DNA of 64,000 nt from Nocardia fusca NBRC 14340 (GCF_001618425.1 NZ_BDCU01000018.1:372001-436000), one strand, 5' to 3'. Numbered from the stretch's first letter, positions 27,701 through 35,562 are shown. The notes: generated by a model from the letters alone, not told the origin. Numbers and translations: made by a program.

Positions 27701-30063
27701 GTCTCGGTGGGCCCGTATTCGTTGTACATCGACCAGGGCCCGGTCCATCGTTCGATGACGTGCGGCGGGCACACGTCGCCCCCGACCACCACGACACGCA
27801 GATCGGTGAGCGGCTCGGGGTCGACGGTCGCCAGCACGGCGGGGGTCAGCGTCAGATGTGTGACGCGTTGTTCGGCGAGCAGCCGGGTCAGCGGTTCGCC
27901 GCCGATGACCTCCGGCGGCACGATCACCAGGGTGGCGCCGGAGGCGAAGCAGGTGAGGAACTGTTCCTGCGAGGCATCGAAACTGGGTGAGAGAGCGTAG
28001 GACACGCGCGCGGCCGGGTCGATACCGTAGGTGTCGCTGCGGTCGGCGATGAGGTTCGCCAGGCCGGTATGGGTGACCTGCACGCCTTTCGGGAGCCCGG
28101 TGGATCCGGAGGTGTAGGTCAGATAGGCGAGGTCGGCGGGTCGCAGGGGGCGGATCCGGTCGGCGTCGGTGACCGGATCGGTCGCGTGTGACTCGTATTC
28201 GCGCTGGGCGCCGGGATCGTCGAGCACGAGCCGGCGCACCTGCTGTGGCAACCGGTCCGTGTGGTCGCCGACGGTGATCGCCACGGAGGCGCCGCTGTCG
28301 GTGACCATGTGCTCGATCCGCGCGGGCGGATACTCGGGGTCGATCTGCACGATGGCGGCACCCGTTTTGGCGACCGCCCAGGCCGCGACCACCGAATCCA
28401 CCGAGCGTCGCAGCAGGATCGCCACCGCGGTCTCGGGTCCGGCTCCCAGTGTGATGAGATGGCGGGCCAACCGAGAGGATCTGGTGTCCAGTTCGTCGTA
28501 GGTCACCGTGTGCCCGGGCGTGGCGATCGCGCTGCCGGAACCGTGGCGGCGGGCGGTGTCGGCCAGGATGTCGGGCAGCAGCCGGGTGCCGGTGCCGTGG
28601 GGGCCCCGCACGGGCAGCAGCGCGGCCCGCTCTCGCGCTTCGAGCAGCGGTAGCGCGCTGACCGTGTTCTCTGTTCCGCCGGCGAGGAACTCGTGCAGGA
28701 ACATGAGGAAACGCCGGTGGTGGCCGGCGAGTTCGGCGGCACTGTAGACGTTCGGGTTGCCCTGGAAATCGATATGGGTGCTGTCGCGGCCCGCGCCCGG
28801 ATAGATGTTGACGAACAGGTCGGCGGTCGGGCCGGAGGTGAGCACGTGGAGACGACCGGTCGTCTCGCCCAGCACGATCTCGTTGTCCACCATCATGAGG
28901 TTCACGGCCGGACCGAACGAGGCCGCCTCGTCCCGGGCGATCCCCATATCGTGGAAGATGTCCTCTTGGCGGTAGCGTTGCCGGCGCAGCGCGCTGGTCA
29001 GTTCGCCCTGGGTGGTGTCGATCAGTTCGCCGACGGTGCGGTCGGCGACCCGCACCCGCAACGGCACCACATTGGCGACCATGCCACCCGAACGGCGCAG
29101 CACCGCCGAATGCCTGCCCGATACCGGCAGACTCAGCAGCACCTCGTCGCTTCCGGTCATCCGGGCCAGGTAGGCGGCGAACGCCGCGACGATGATCGGG
29201 GTGACGCTGGTACCGCGCTCGGTGACCACACTGTCCAGCAGGCGCGCGGTGTCCTCCGGCAGGGAGACACTCACGAGTTCGGGGTGGATGGTGGGTTTGC
29301 TGACGCGTCCGCCCAGGCTGACCACGGGCGGGGCGCCCGCGAGGTGTTCGGTCCAGTATTTGCGGTCGTTGTCGAAGCGTTCCGATCCCCGGTAGGCGAG
29401 GTCCTGCTCGATGATCTCGCCCAGGTCTTTCGCGGTGGCCGGGGGTGCGTCGGCGCCGTGCACCCACGCGTTGTACAGCTCGGTGATGCGGTGCAGCATC
29501 GTCACCGCGGCGAACCCGTCCAGGGCGATATGGTGCGCGCGCTGGTACCACAGGTAGTGGTTGTCGCCCACCTGGTACACGATGCACTTCATGAGGTAGT
29601 CGCCGAGCAGGTCCAGCGGCGCCGAATAGTCCTCGACCATGAGGCGGTGCGCGGTCGCGACCGGGTCGGTACGGCGACGCAGATCCACCACCGAGGCCGG
29701 TGATCCGGCCGTCTCGTCGACGTACTGGCGCGGTTCGCCGTCGACCTCGATCAGGCGGAGGTGTCCGGGGCCGAATTCGCGGTCGGCGGCCTGGCAGGCC
29801 TCCAGGAGCAGCTCGGGTTGCAGTTCGCCGACGATCTCGACGTATTGGGCCACCGAGATCGGCGACGATCCCGCGAGATGCTGTGCGAACCAGATTCCTC
29901 GCTGGGCGGCCGACAGCGGAAGGACATCGCGACGGGGCGGGCCGGTGAACGTGACCGCACCCGGGCCGTTACCCGACGCCGAGGGGCCTGTTGTCGTGGA
30001 CGAACCGATCTCCGATGAATCCGATCGGCCCCGGCCGTCTAAGTTGCGCTTGGACTGGGTCAC
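11878..30063 (-). CDS. Five-module non-ribosomal peptide synthetase with terminal thioesterase
   Basis: A single 6061-residue cytosolic megasynthase: C1-A1-T1-E / C2-A2-T2 / C3-A3-T3 / C4-A4-T4 / C5-A5-T5-TE. All five carrier domains keep the phosphopantetheine serine (about 1034, 2567, 3642, 4705, 5750). All condensation domains keep HHxxxDG, and the thioesterase has GWSLGG with Ser about 5890. Colinearity predicts a pentapeptide with a D residue first. C1 resembles the EntF condensation domain (YLWYQRAHHIALDG), so an aryl or acyl starter may be supplied in trans; no aryl-AMP ligase, carrier protein, MbtH or phosphopantetheinyl transferase lies in the window. C4 and C5 are near-duplicates. 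GTG start with GGAGG 4 nt upstream. The element remnant just downstream separates it from the P450. The product is unknown. Confidence 0.95.
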   Translation of the reverse strand: MTQSKRNLDGRGRSDSSEIGSSTTTGPSASGNGPGAVTFTGPPRRDVLPLSAAQRGIWFAQHLAGSSPISVAQYVEIVGELQPELLLEACQAADREFGPGHLRLIEVDGEPRQYVDETAGSPASVVDLRRRTDPVATAHRLMVEDYSAPLDLLGDYLMKCIVYQVGDNHYLWYQRAHHIALDGFAAVTMLHRITELYNAWVHGADAPPATAKDLGEIIEQDLAYRGSERFDNDRKYWTEHLAGAPPVVSLGGRVSKPTIHPELVSVSLPEDTARLLDSVVTERGTSVTPIIVAAFAAYLARMTGSDEVLLSLPVSGRHSAVLRRSGGMVANVVPLRVRVADRTVGELIDTTQGELTSALRRQRYRQEDIFHDMGIARDEAASFGPAVNLMMVDNEIVLGETTGRLHVLTSGPTADLFVNIYPGAGRDSTHIDFQGNPNVYSAAELAGHHRRFLMFLHEFLAGGTENTVSALPLLEARERAALLPVRGPHGTGTRLLPDILADTARRHGSGSAIATPGHTVTYDELDTRSSRLARHLITLGAGPETAVAILLRRSVDSVVAAWAVAKTGAAIVQIDPEYPPARIEHMVTDSGASVAITVGDHTDRLPQQVRRLVLDDPGAQREYESHATDPVTDADRIRPLRPADLAYLTYTSGSTGLPKGVQVTHTGLANLIADRSDTYGIDPAARVSYALSPSFDASQEQFLTCFASGATLVIVPPEVIGGEPLTRLLAEQRVTHLTLTPAVLATVDPEPLTDLRVVVVGGDVCPPHVIERWTGPWSMYNEYGPTETTITAAGAPIEPDRDLTVGGPIRGVSAMVLDRALQPVPKGTAGELYLAGPGLARGYSHRFGETAARFVADPYGDPGDRMYRTGDLARWSGDSGEMTLELMGRSDFQVKIRGYRIEPGEIDAALAGHADVDLSVTVPVRNKADATVLATYVVPVHGRRIDTVELQRYARETLPPHMVPAVILPLDSLPVNAFGKLDRAALPEPDFGTAPAGRAPATPRENLVADLFAEVLGVAHAGADDSFFALGGDSILSIQLVARAKAAGLSFSTQDVFEAKTVAGLAAVATDAGDEPRLAELPGGGVGPMPLSPIMHAMLGRGHYNRFAQATLVQLPDGIEHAHLVRALQAVLDRHDMLRAVLRGAESLDRFVDVLDRGTVDAATALTTVTLAHRDAAEVDSHLQAAADRLDPADGVLLQAVRLQDSTGPDLLWLVIHHLAVDAVSWRLLLTDLAQAWAQITAGGEPQLPAPSTSVRRWAHGLIEQAPARRATELGLWRGIHELGDRLLGPRRLDPQRDVVATAGRVRIRIPADITEAVLTTVPARYHGNANDPLLAALALALGEWRRRRGMAAGAELISLEGHGREEQAVPGADLSATVGWFTTRFPIRLELRDIDPEEAFAGGAAAGRAVEQVKEQLRAVPDNGIGYGMVRCLDPQGSTELGSAPDPQISFNYLGRVGVREHSGAWTPTREFTSLTATSDPRMALPALLDINTIAEPGPDGLELDATWEFAAQVLDATDVDELAGLWVRALRALAGHIRSESAGGFTPSDFPLVTVTQDEIDHWLRDYPSLTDVWPLTALQAGLLFHAIYDRDTTDGYTVQAALTFAGDVDADRMQRAAQALVDRHDSLRTAFVESAGGPRQLVLGDTRADWQYSDLGELPDTEARDRAFQELAVAATAPFDPARPPLLRFHLVRTGVDAYRLLVTNHHLVLDGWSMPLLIHELLALYASGDQAAELAPPRSYRDYLQWLHGQDRDAATQAWQRMLAGVESPTRVTGRPGRAVTADSGETGRALDAATTAAVLDLGRTHGVTANTAIQVAWALLLTTLTGRSDVVFGNTVSERPPHIQGVEYMVGLFINTLPVRVRTDPHETVADLLTRVQSEQASMLDHRHIGLAELQRATGIADMFDTVTVLESYPLDREGLSRDLGAAGLRLVDIDAQDATPYPLSLQVTPPSRDASDTEENSTYTVTLRFATDHFDTDTARTLLERFELLLTRLVTDPGRRVAAVSAARDTEHAELLSVRGAPPAGERTLHDILSATARRHPDATAVRSGDTTLTYRELEQRADALARRLIERGAAPETFVALAVPRSAELAVAIWAVARTGAAFVPLDPANPPERLAELLADSRSALGVTVETVAPRLPATVDWLIADLTRTPDSGIEPVTPADLHPGNAAYLIYTSGSTGKPKAVHIAHRGLADVVAAQAEAFAATTDSVVLQVASPGFDACVSELLLAHSSGACLLVAPPEVYGGSDLEELLRDRRVTHAIITPSVLGTMDPAVLPALGTVAVVGEATGSDLVNRWAPGRRLMNHYGPTECTIWATGSEVLRPGEPVTIGGPIRGVTAAVLDMWLRPVPAGIAGELYLGGSGLAHGYYDRPDTTASRFVADPHSPHGDRMYRTGDSVRWVRGRSGPELEYLGRSDQQVKIHGLRIEPGEVDAHLTRHPAVARAATVAQDGPAGEPVLVSYVVPASGTTLDVAALRDDLGSSLAPYMNPAAIVELDAMPLTPVGKIDRRALREHAFRAEETPGRPPSTPAERVVAQLFTEVLHLDTVSADSNFFALGGDSIVSMRLVALARAAGLTLTPREVFEGKTVAALAAMARHDTDAVTAEDLPRGAHRIEDRAYRPADFPLVTLTRSDIEQLEQRYDTLADVWPLSPMQSGIHFHSTFDPDAGDNYTVQTVIGFTGSVDGERLRQAAQAVVDRHDILRAAFVETAAGPCQIVLDHAEVRYQEVDLAVRGDDLTAEWDRIATADAAAGFDLSTPPLIRFTLIRAESGASRLLITNHHVILDGWSMPLLLRELLDYYGAPDHIGAAGAAPSYRDYLTWLTRQDLTASKAAWAQAYADVNSPTRVARGTGPTDATAAEVTAELPADRLARLRTVAAEAAVTVNTAVAAAWALNLRTLIGETDVIFGSAVSGRPPELPGVDQTLGMFLNTIPVRVQLDPAASLRELLTQLQAQHARMLDHHYVGLPDIHRSAGTTELFDTAIAFQSFPVDRPALQQLVDSAGLRVDEITGVDATPYPLSLVVAPQQTEHETGQSLHITLRFLDDAFDTAQAHSILDRFVELLHRIAHDPATRLGELALPDQQNPVLPAPRTRHLPGSTLGGLLAATVAADPDAIAATSGPVALTYRQLDARANHLARLLLRRGGRPGTLVAAALPRSLDAVVTVWAATKAGAAFLPMDPNLPADRIEFLLSDSGVTLGVTDAASRPRLPDNVDWLIVDTETAATGSDPALSAPVTDADRGGPIHPAYPAYVIYTSGSTGTPKGVLVAHRALPDVVAAQRRILGVGPASTVLQVASPNFDASVFELLMAHGSGGRLVIAPPDVYGGPELAALMRREHITHTLLTPSALATLPHDGLGELRVLSSAGEPVGPELVERWAPDRAMVNLYGPSETTIWATANAALAPGEPITIGGPVGPVAAVVLDTWLRPVPAGVAGELYLFGAGLADAYIGRAGLSASRFVACPFDEPGHRMYRTGDIVRRTDTDDLEFVGRNDFQVKIRGNRVELGEIDAVLGARPDVAFAVTVPRSTEDRPAVLVSYVVPAPGHTVSGTELSAALTEALPAYMVPAAVLVLDELPLNSSGKLDRARLPEPVFAAHEYRAPSTPVETVVAEAFRHVLGINRVGADDNFFELGGDSLSASLVVARVGATLNVRVPVRSMFEAPTVAGLAAHAETLTGGDRVPLTAGVRPEPVPLSLAQQRMWFLNRFEPDSAAYNIPVMLRLTGDLDTEALATALRDVARRHEVLRTIYPETAGEPEQVILDEPEITLEPVRVEPSVIPDVVSEFMSRGFDVTVQVPLRVELFALDTDGHTTEYLLVLVVHHIAGDGQSMGPLARDVMRAYAARTAGHPPLWEPLPVQYADFALWQRRTLGSAQDPASLMSAQLEYWRTTLAGAPDRLDLPADRPRPAVASMAGGRVPLDIGADLHSKLSELARSRGTSLFMVMHAALAAVLGRLSGSDDVVIGTPVAGRGEPGLDDLVGMFVNTLVLRTPIHPGEPFADLLTRTKETDLQAFEHADVPFERVVEELKPERSADRHPLFQVALAFQNLSSVDVVLPDVTVSRADVDTGMCQFDLQLVVSDNYGRGGAAQGISGMLVFARDLFDESTVAGFAQRLVRVLEAVADDPATPVGDIDWLDTDEHTTLVSRVGPRLEGAPALLPDAFATAVRDNGDGLALVAGDTALTYRELDIRSNRLARALVRHGAGPENPVLVAATRSVTSVITWWAVVKSGATYVPVDPRYPASRIEQMVSDSGAALGVTVAAARPELPDSVNWLVLDDDTVAARIDTLSGDPVTDDDRRAPLRATDTAYIIFTSGSTGVPKGVAVEHRAIADFLAAQHTAHRTGHTSRILHFASPSFDASLLEIMLATGGASTLVLAPAGMYGGSELADLLRTQHVTHAFVTPVALASVDPAGLDDLQVVMSGGEEVPSDLVNRWAGTDRAGTREFRVLYGPTETSVVATAAPHMLPGDRVRIGAPRAGMRALVLDSRLQPVPVGVPAELYLAGPGLARGYLNRTATSAARFVACPYGEPGQRMYRTGDVVRWNADHDLEFVGRNDFQIKVRGFRVELGEIDAVLSAREDVSFAVTVPRRDGVGPVLLVSYVVPAPGADISSEELVTAAAAALPSYMVPAAVMVLDTIPLSPNGKLDRKALPAPVLQARQFRAPSSPVEEIVAGVYAEVLGTDGPVGADDDFFELGGNSLIATRVAARIGAALDASVPVAMIFEAPTVAKLAARAESHADTGRIALTAQPRPDHVPLSYAQQRMWFLNRFEPDSAAYSIPIVIRLTGQLDIDALHAAVDDVMTRHEVLRTVYPHHDGEPAQVVLPAADAVPPMAVAAVDRSELVDRLSTFVSTVFDLTTEVPFRVRLYELDHDEWILAVVLHHISGDGSSLGPLARDMMAAYSARLHQEPPAWPPLAVQYADYAIWQHTVLGTEHDTDSLLRAQIDYWTGQLADLPALLELPTDRPRPPAPSYAGASMPIELDAELHAKLERVARAHNTTLFMVFHAALAATLARLAHTDDIAIGTPYAGRGEPELDDLVGMFVNTLVLRTRLTAGMSFTQLLEHVRGTDLAAFGHADVPFERLVQELNPVRTPAHHPLFQVMLAFQNLTTTDFELPGLSVSAVEADTGTSLFDLQVTVSDTYDASGAPTGISGGLTYATDLFDKATATGIVDRLLRLLDAMATDPTQPVHDVDLLDPTERDAELIWCNTTAYHLRRDETLASAFTASVRRHADLPAVTTADETLTYAQFASRVNRLARLLITRGVGPDTLVALRMPRSLDQVTAMHAVHAAGGGYVPIDPDHPAERIDYMLATANPVVVLSTLDGLDLSGFDDGPVTDRERRTPLRPENIAYVLFTSGSTGRPKGVAVSHRAVLNQLHWIIGAHSLKPEDVVLQKTPATFDVSVWELFATLMAGARMIIAQPYGHTDPAYLADTIAAHRVTLTSFVPSMLAAFADTAPARSLTSLRALLVGGEAFGQDVVSAARRVLPDTELHNVYGPTEFTLHATEHLVTDTDHGNVPMGTPVWNVRAYVLDSRLQPEPPGVAGDLYLAGDQIARGYQDRPGLTAERFVADPFTPGERLYRTGDLARRLPNGELEYLGRTDSQVKLRGLRIELGEIEAVLAEHDSVARAIVAVHTAAAGDQLVAYLVPTNGATLDTAAVLAHAATELPGYMVPGTVMVLDAVPYTASGKLDRARLPEPEFAVGEYREPASWLESEVVRAYGQVLGVDRVGADDDFYALGGNSLRSVQVVSELKKELDYDVPVSWILSDPSPAGLAKRIESGMRSGHTQTDAAATFGFDVLLPIRADGDRPPLFCVHPASGLAWSYRPFAEYLAPGRPIYGIQAPQIGGELPGPATIEETARRYFAEIRTVQPHGPYNLLGWSLGGQIAHAIAVEMRAAGEQVALLALLDAEAAHIDPAEVVTVTAGELISNLGPVLGIDFVDQDATPQEAADLIRRHLGEGFPVDADMIQRMTDAYNQSMRAASIWRPQLLDADLLYFTATVDRRPDAAGWAGWAPVVGGQISNIDIDAAHLAMTDPAAVEEIARILDERLGR
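15799..18993 (-). other. NRPS module 4: C-A-T
   Basis: Residues about 3691-4755. C4 is an L-to-L type (VPLSLAQQRMWFLNRF; HHIAGDG near 3828). T4 has GGNSL. Pocket residues D-A-L-F-M-G-L-V-V look hydrophobic and would suit an aliphatic amino acid, with low certainty. Confidence 0.65.
18994..22203 (-). other. NRPS module 3: C-A-T
   Basis: Residues about 2621-3690. C3 (DVWPLSPMQSGIHFH; NHHVILDG near 2785) resembles C2 even though it directly follows a carrier domain. T3 has GGDSL. Pocket residues: D-A-F-L-S-A-L-I-W. No substrate is assigned. Confidence 0.65.
22204..25428 (-). other. NRPS module 2: C-A-T, epimerase apparently lost
   Basis: Residues about 1546-2620. C2 (DVWPLTALQAGLLFH; NHHLVLDG near 1709) is of the type that follows an epimerase. 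T2 carries GGDSI, usual in carriers paired with an epimerase, yet no epimerase follows. Pocket residues: D-A-S-I-A-V-H-I-W. No substrate is assigned. Confidence 0.65.
25429..30063 (-). other. NRPS module 1: C-A-T-E
   Basis: Residues about 1-1545. The EntF-like condensation domain has HHIALDG near residue 175, A1 spans about 495-960, T1 carries GGDSI, and the epimerase has HHLAVDAVSW near 1215 and a FNYLGR motif near its end. Pocket residues read by alignment to GrsA: D-A-E-T-V-G-E-I-T. Glu at position 239 (GrsA numbering) is often seen with basic side chains such as Lys or Orn; that is a weak guess. Confidence 0.75.
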
Positions 30064-30989
30064 CTGTCCTCCATTTTCCCGGCATCGGGGGAAACCGGCC
30101 TATAAAGCCGGTTCACTGCTCCTGATATGCGCAGGGGATTTCATTGGAACAACAATTTATGTCGCCGAATCGAGACTTTTGCCCTGCCTGCGATGGCGGA
30201 CGGTGGGCTCACCGGGCGTGAATTCGATCCCGAAAGGAAATAAAGCGCGTAGATCTATACCCGGCGGTTATAAAATTCCGGGCTCGTCCACCGGTCGGCC
30301 GTATCTGCCGGAAATCCGCTGGAAGGCACCAGGTATTGCGCCGTTCTTCGGCGGGAGGGATGGCTGTGCGACCGCCACCCGGCGGGCCCGCCGTCTTCGG
30401 AGTCCGCACTGTGTGTGCACGCATCGTTACCGTCCCTGGGTTGGGATACATGCAGGTCACGGATGTGGCTCGGAGTGATGTCGGGATCGCTGATCAGGAA
30501 GCGAACATCGTCGGTATTCATAGGCTGCACCAAATCGCCTTCGGCCGTGGCTTAGCTTTACGCCTGTTGTCCCGGTCGATTCTCCGCAACCCCGACAATC
30601 GGGAGAACCCTTTGTTGTGCCGATCTGCCCGTAATTCGGGCAATCGGACCGGCAGTCGTCGGAGTGCATTCTCGATAATCTCGACGACCAGCTTCGGAAC
30701 GCCATAATAAGCGAGGTCGAGCGAGGTCCGCAAACGCCGGCTCCCGGAGTCTCCTAAAAGCGGCCTCGAGGGCGCATGACAGGCGCAAAGGGTACTTCGG
30801 CGTGCTAAGTGATTCGGGAGGCGCTTCGGAATCGGGCGGACCGTGCGGCTCTCGGCAGAGTTCGGCCGGAGAGGTCCTCGGTCCGCCGGGTGGGCGCGAG
30901 GGATCGAAGGGCGCGTGCCCACGGCCCGGGCGGGCGGGAGGAGGGCGTGCGCGATGGCCGGACGTCCCGGTGGACGGCGGCGGCAGGGC
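30064..30989. other. Gene-free region between the NRPS and the toxin-antitoxin operon
   Basis: About 0.9 kb. Apart from the palindrome at 30093-30113, no gene is convincing. Minus-strand frames around 30255-30533 (MNTDDVRFLISDPDITPSH) and 30518-30922 (GVPKLVVEIIENALRRLP) look protein-like over short stretches but have no recognised family, so they may be remnants. Confidence 0.4.
30093..30113 (-). promoter_or_regulatory. Palindromic leader/promoter of the NRPS gene
   Basis: AACCGGC (30093-30099), CTATAAA, GCCGGTT (30107-30113): a perfect 7-bp inverted repeat about 30 nt before the GTG. On the minus strand the spacer reads TTTATAG, a possible -10 element, so a bound regulator would block initiation. 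Confidence 0.4.
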
Positions 30990-31316
30990 TCAGGCGGTGG
31001 GCCGGAGGCTGGACAGCACCCGGATGGCGTCCGACAACGGGATCATGCGCTCCGGCTGTTCACTGGACAGGCCCAGTTCGATGTATTGGCGGATCAGCAT
31101 CGATGGGGTGAGGCAGTGCGCCGCGGCGACCTCGCGTATGCGCTCGCGCATATCCTGCGGGAGTTTGAGCGAGGTGGTGACCATCCCGCGTTCCACCTCG
31201 TCGGTGGTCGGTGGGAGCGGCGGCACCTGCGCGGTGTCGTCGAAGGCCAGTCCGTCGAGGAACTGTTCGGCTTCAGCGGCGCTGCGCGGGAAACCGGGGT
31301 CGGGTTCGTTATTCAT
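30990..31316 (-). CDS. Ribbon-helix-helix antitoxin (BrnA-like)
   Basis: A 108-residue protein. The C-terminal half, VTTSLKLPQDMRERIREVAAAHCLTPSMLIRQYIELGL, is a ribbon-helix-helix DNA-binding domain; the acidic N-terminal half would wrap the toxin. The ATG at 31316 lies inside the end of the toxin frame (ATGAATAA, 8-nt overlap), giving translational coupling. Order (toxin first) and the RHH fold fit BrnT/BrnA-type type II systems, where the antitoxin represses its own operon. The 16-bp palindrome at 31611-31626 is the likely operator. Confidence 0.65.
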   Translation of the reverse strand: MNNEPDPGFPRSAAEAEQFLDGLAFDDTAQVPPLPPTTDEVERGMVTTSLKLPQDMRERIREVAAAHCLTPSMLIRQYIELGLSSEQPERMIPLSDAIRVLSSLRPTA

Positions 31317-31608
31317 CTCGGGTCGCCTCCCATGCGGTGAATTCGGCGAGCTGACGGTCCCCCATGGGCGCGGCCATGAGGATCTGCCATCGGTCGGGGT
31401 GCGAACGCGGTCGCAGGACCACCACCAGTGGCCGCCCGTCCTCGGTACGGCCCCATACGGTGAGCACCGCCAGTGCCTGGGCGGTGGTCGCCGGACGCGA
31501 CCACCGCCGCGGCGAGTACAGCACCTCCACCACTTCCCAGGCCGCGACCTCGAAGTGCCGAAGGAACGGTTCGCTGGACGCGTGCCATTCGTACTCCACG
31601 ACTGCCAC
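31309..31608 (-). CDS. BrnT-like toxin of a type II toxin-antitoxin pair
   Basis: A 99-residue protein: YEWHASSEPFLRHFEVAAWEVVEVL at the start, a LTVWGRTEDGRPLVVVLRP strand pair, then a WQILMAAPMGDRQLAEF end. Size, the aromatic opening and the central V-V-V strand with flanking basic residues suit a RelE/BrnT-type ribonuclease fold, but the match is by pattern only and catalytic residues cannot be confirmed. GTG start, essentially leaderless. It overlaps the downstream RHH gene. Confidence 0.5.
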   Translation of the reverse strand: MAVVEYEWHASSEPFLRHFEVAAWEVVEVLYSPRRWSRPATTAQALAVLTVWGRTEDGRPLVVVLRPRSHPDRWQILMAAPMGDRQLAEFTAWEATRDE

Positions 31609-31610
31609 GA

Positions 31611-31626
31611 TAATACCTCGGTATTA
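31611..31626 (-). promoter_or_regulatory. Toxin-antitoxin operator
   Basis: TAATACC-TC-GGTATTA, a perfect palindrome ending 2 nt before the toxin GTG. On the minus strand it includes TAATAC, a good -10. An operator over the start site fits autorepression by the RHH antitoxin. Confidence 0.6.
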
Positions 31627-31852
31627 CCGCGGTGACGGCGCGATCTCCCTGTGCGGGGTGGCGCACTCCGCGCTGCGCGGCCGCTGTCGCCGCCGGGCCG
31701 GCGCAGCCGCGGGCGGCCGTACCGATTGCGGCGATAACCCTGCGGCGGACTGTGGAACGCATATATCCTCCGGGCGGATCGGCGTCGTTCGTGAAGTGCG
31801 GGCATCTATCCCGGGTACCTGGACCGACCCGGGCCTGCTGTGCGCGCTCAAA

Positions 31853-31905
31853 TCTTGATTCGAGCTGATACTTGATTCATTCAAGAAAAACGGTAAGCTC
31901 CGAAT
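31853..31905 (+). promoter_or_regulatory. furA promoter and FurA operator
   Basis: CTTGATTCATTCAAG (31871-31885, arms CTTGA/TCAAG), preceded by a second half-like TCTTGATTCGAG at 31853, then AAAAACGG and TAAGCT (31893-31898) as -10, with the GTG at 31907. The layout matches the autoregulated, leaderless furA promoter known in mycobacteria. Confidence 0.65.
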
Positions 31906-31906
31906 C

Positions 31907-34547
<2,641 letters not shown>

Positions 34548-34576
34548 TCCGGCCGGAGTGACCGCACCGCGGTAGC

Positions 34577-34612
34577 GGATCGCCCGGGAATCTTCGGATT
34601 CCCGGGCGATCC
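34577..34612 (+). terminator. katG terminator
   Basis: A perfect 16-bp stem (34577-34592 with 34597-34612) closed by a TTCG tetraloop and followed by GTCGTTTC, 30 nt after the katG stop. Confidence 0.85.
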
Positions 34613-34926
34613 GTCGTTTCCGGGGCAGCGCCGCCAGAAGTAATGGTGGACGACCCCGCTGCGGTCGGGGATCTGCTCCAGGTGAAAAATCGGCCGGGGA
34701 GTTCTTCGAGCCGCTCCCAGAGGCGTTCACCGTCGCCGAGATCGGGCGGTGTCACCGCCCGATCCGAATCGAGGTGCCGGGCCAGGTCGCCCGCCACCTT
34801 GCCCGGCCACACCGCCGACCTCAGTGAAACCGAGCGCCACGCGCTGCAACAGGGTCGGGAAGTACGGCGCGGCCAACGCTGCACCGCGCATATCGGCGAT
34901 TTGCTGGATGGGAGCTCGACTCGCCG
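34613..34926. other. No intact gene; possible minus-strand coding remnant
   Basis: On the minus strand one frame reads AAPYFPTLLQRVALGFTEVGGV and a second continues VAGDLARHLDSDRAVTPPDLG, as if a frameshift separated them. No family is recognised, and the remnant reading is weak. Confidence 0.25.
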
Positions 34927-35562
34927 CTATTTGCGGCGAGTCAGATCGACCCGGTCGGCGAGCATCTCCTGTCGCCCAGGTGGGGTGAAGAATATTTCCA
35001 TGAGAACGTGATCGGGCGAGTCAAAAGTGATCTTGGTGCGCATCGGGATGGTCTGGCCCACGGGCTGCAGGCCCAGGATGCCCGGGTCGGTGAATTCACC
35101 GGTCATCTCGATGTCGGCCTGGCTACCTGATGCTTTGGCGCCCTTGTAGCTCATGGTCATCGGGGTCACGTTGTCGACGGTGGTCCATTCGTAACGGTCG
35201 TCGGTCGGTCCGTAACCGAGTAGTCCGTATCGGTAGTAGGGCCGGCTGCCTGTGCTGCCCTCTGCCTCTTCCTGCAGGAAATTGTTGCCGGTCTCGGCGA
35301 TCCAGCTCCACCGTGACACGATCTGGCCTCGGGTGGGGTTGTCCGGGGTGCCACCGGCGACGAAGGTGGATTTGGCACCGTCCCATTCGCCGACCAGCTG
35401 GTTGAGCCGGCGGTGGCCGGGATCCTGGTTCTCGGGCGACACGGCTGCCACCGTAGTCGTCGGCGATGTGGAGGGCGATTCCGTATTGGACGAGCATCCG
35501 GCCAGAAGCCCCGCTATCGCGGCGACTGTGATCGGCAGTAGCCGTGATCGGTTCGATCTCAT
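34927..35562 (-). CDS. DUF1579-type lipoprotein
   Basis: A 211-residue secreted lipoprotein. The signal peptide MRSNRSRLLPITVAAIAGLLAGC ends in a LAGC lipobox, so Cys22-23 should be diacylated and membrane-anchored. A Ser/Thr/Pro linker follows, then HRRLNQLVGEWDGAKSTF, the start of a DUF1579-like beta-barrel, with YYRYGLLGYGPTDDRYEWTTVDN in the middle and strands to the end. DUF1579 proteins are barrels of unknown function. It is monocistronic and convergent to katG. The family call rests on the GEW and GYxxxxDRY signatures. Confidence 0.7.
   Translation of the reverse strand: MRSNRSRLLPITVAAIAGLLAGCSSNTESPSTSPTTTVAAVSPENQDPGHRRLNQLVGEWDGAKSTFVAGGTPDNPTRGQIVSRWSWIAETGNNFLQEEAEGSTGSRPYYRYGLLGYGPTDDRYEWTTVDNVTPMTMSYKGAKASGSQADIEMTGEFTDPGILGLQPVGQTIPMRTKITFDSPDHVLMEIFFTPPGRQEMLADRVDLTRRK

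Noticed and set aside
12000..30000. Long direct repeats within the NRPS gene, considered as repeat array or CRISPR-like structure
   Set aside because: They are the homologous C, A and T domains of successive modules, about 3.2 kb apart, not short spaced repeats.
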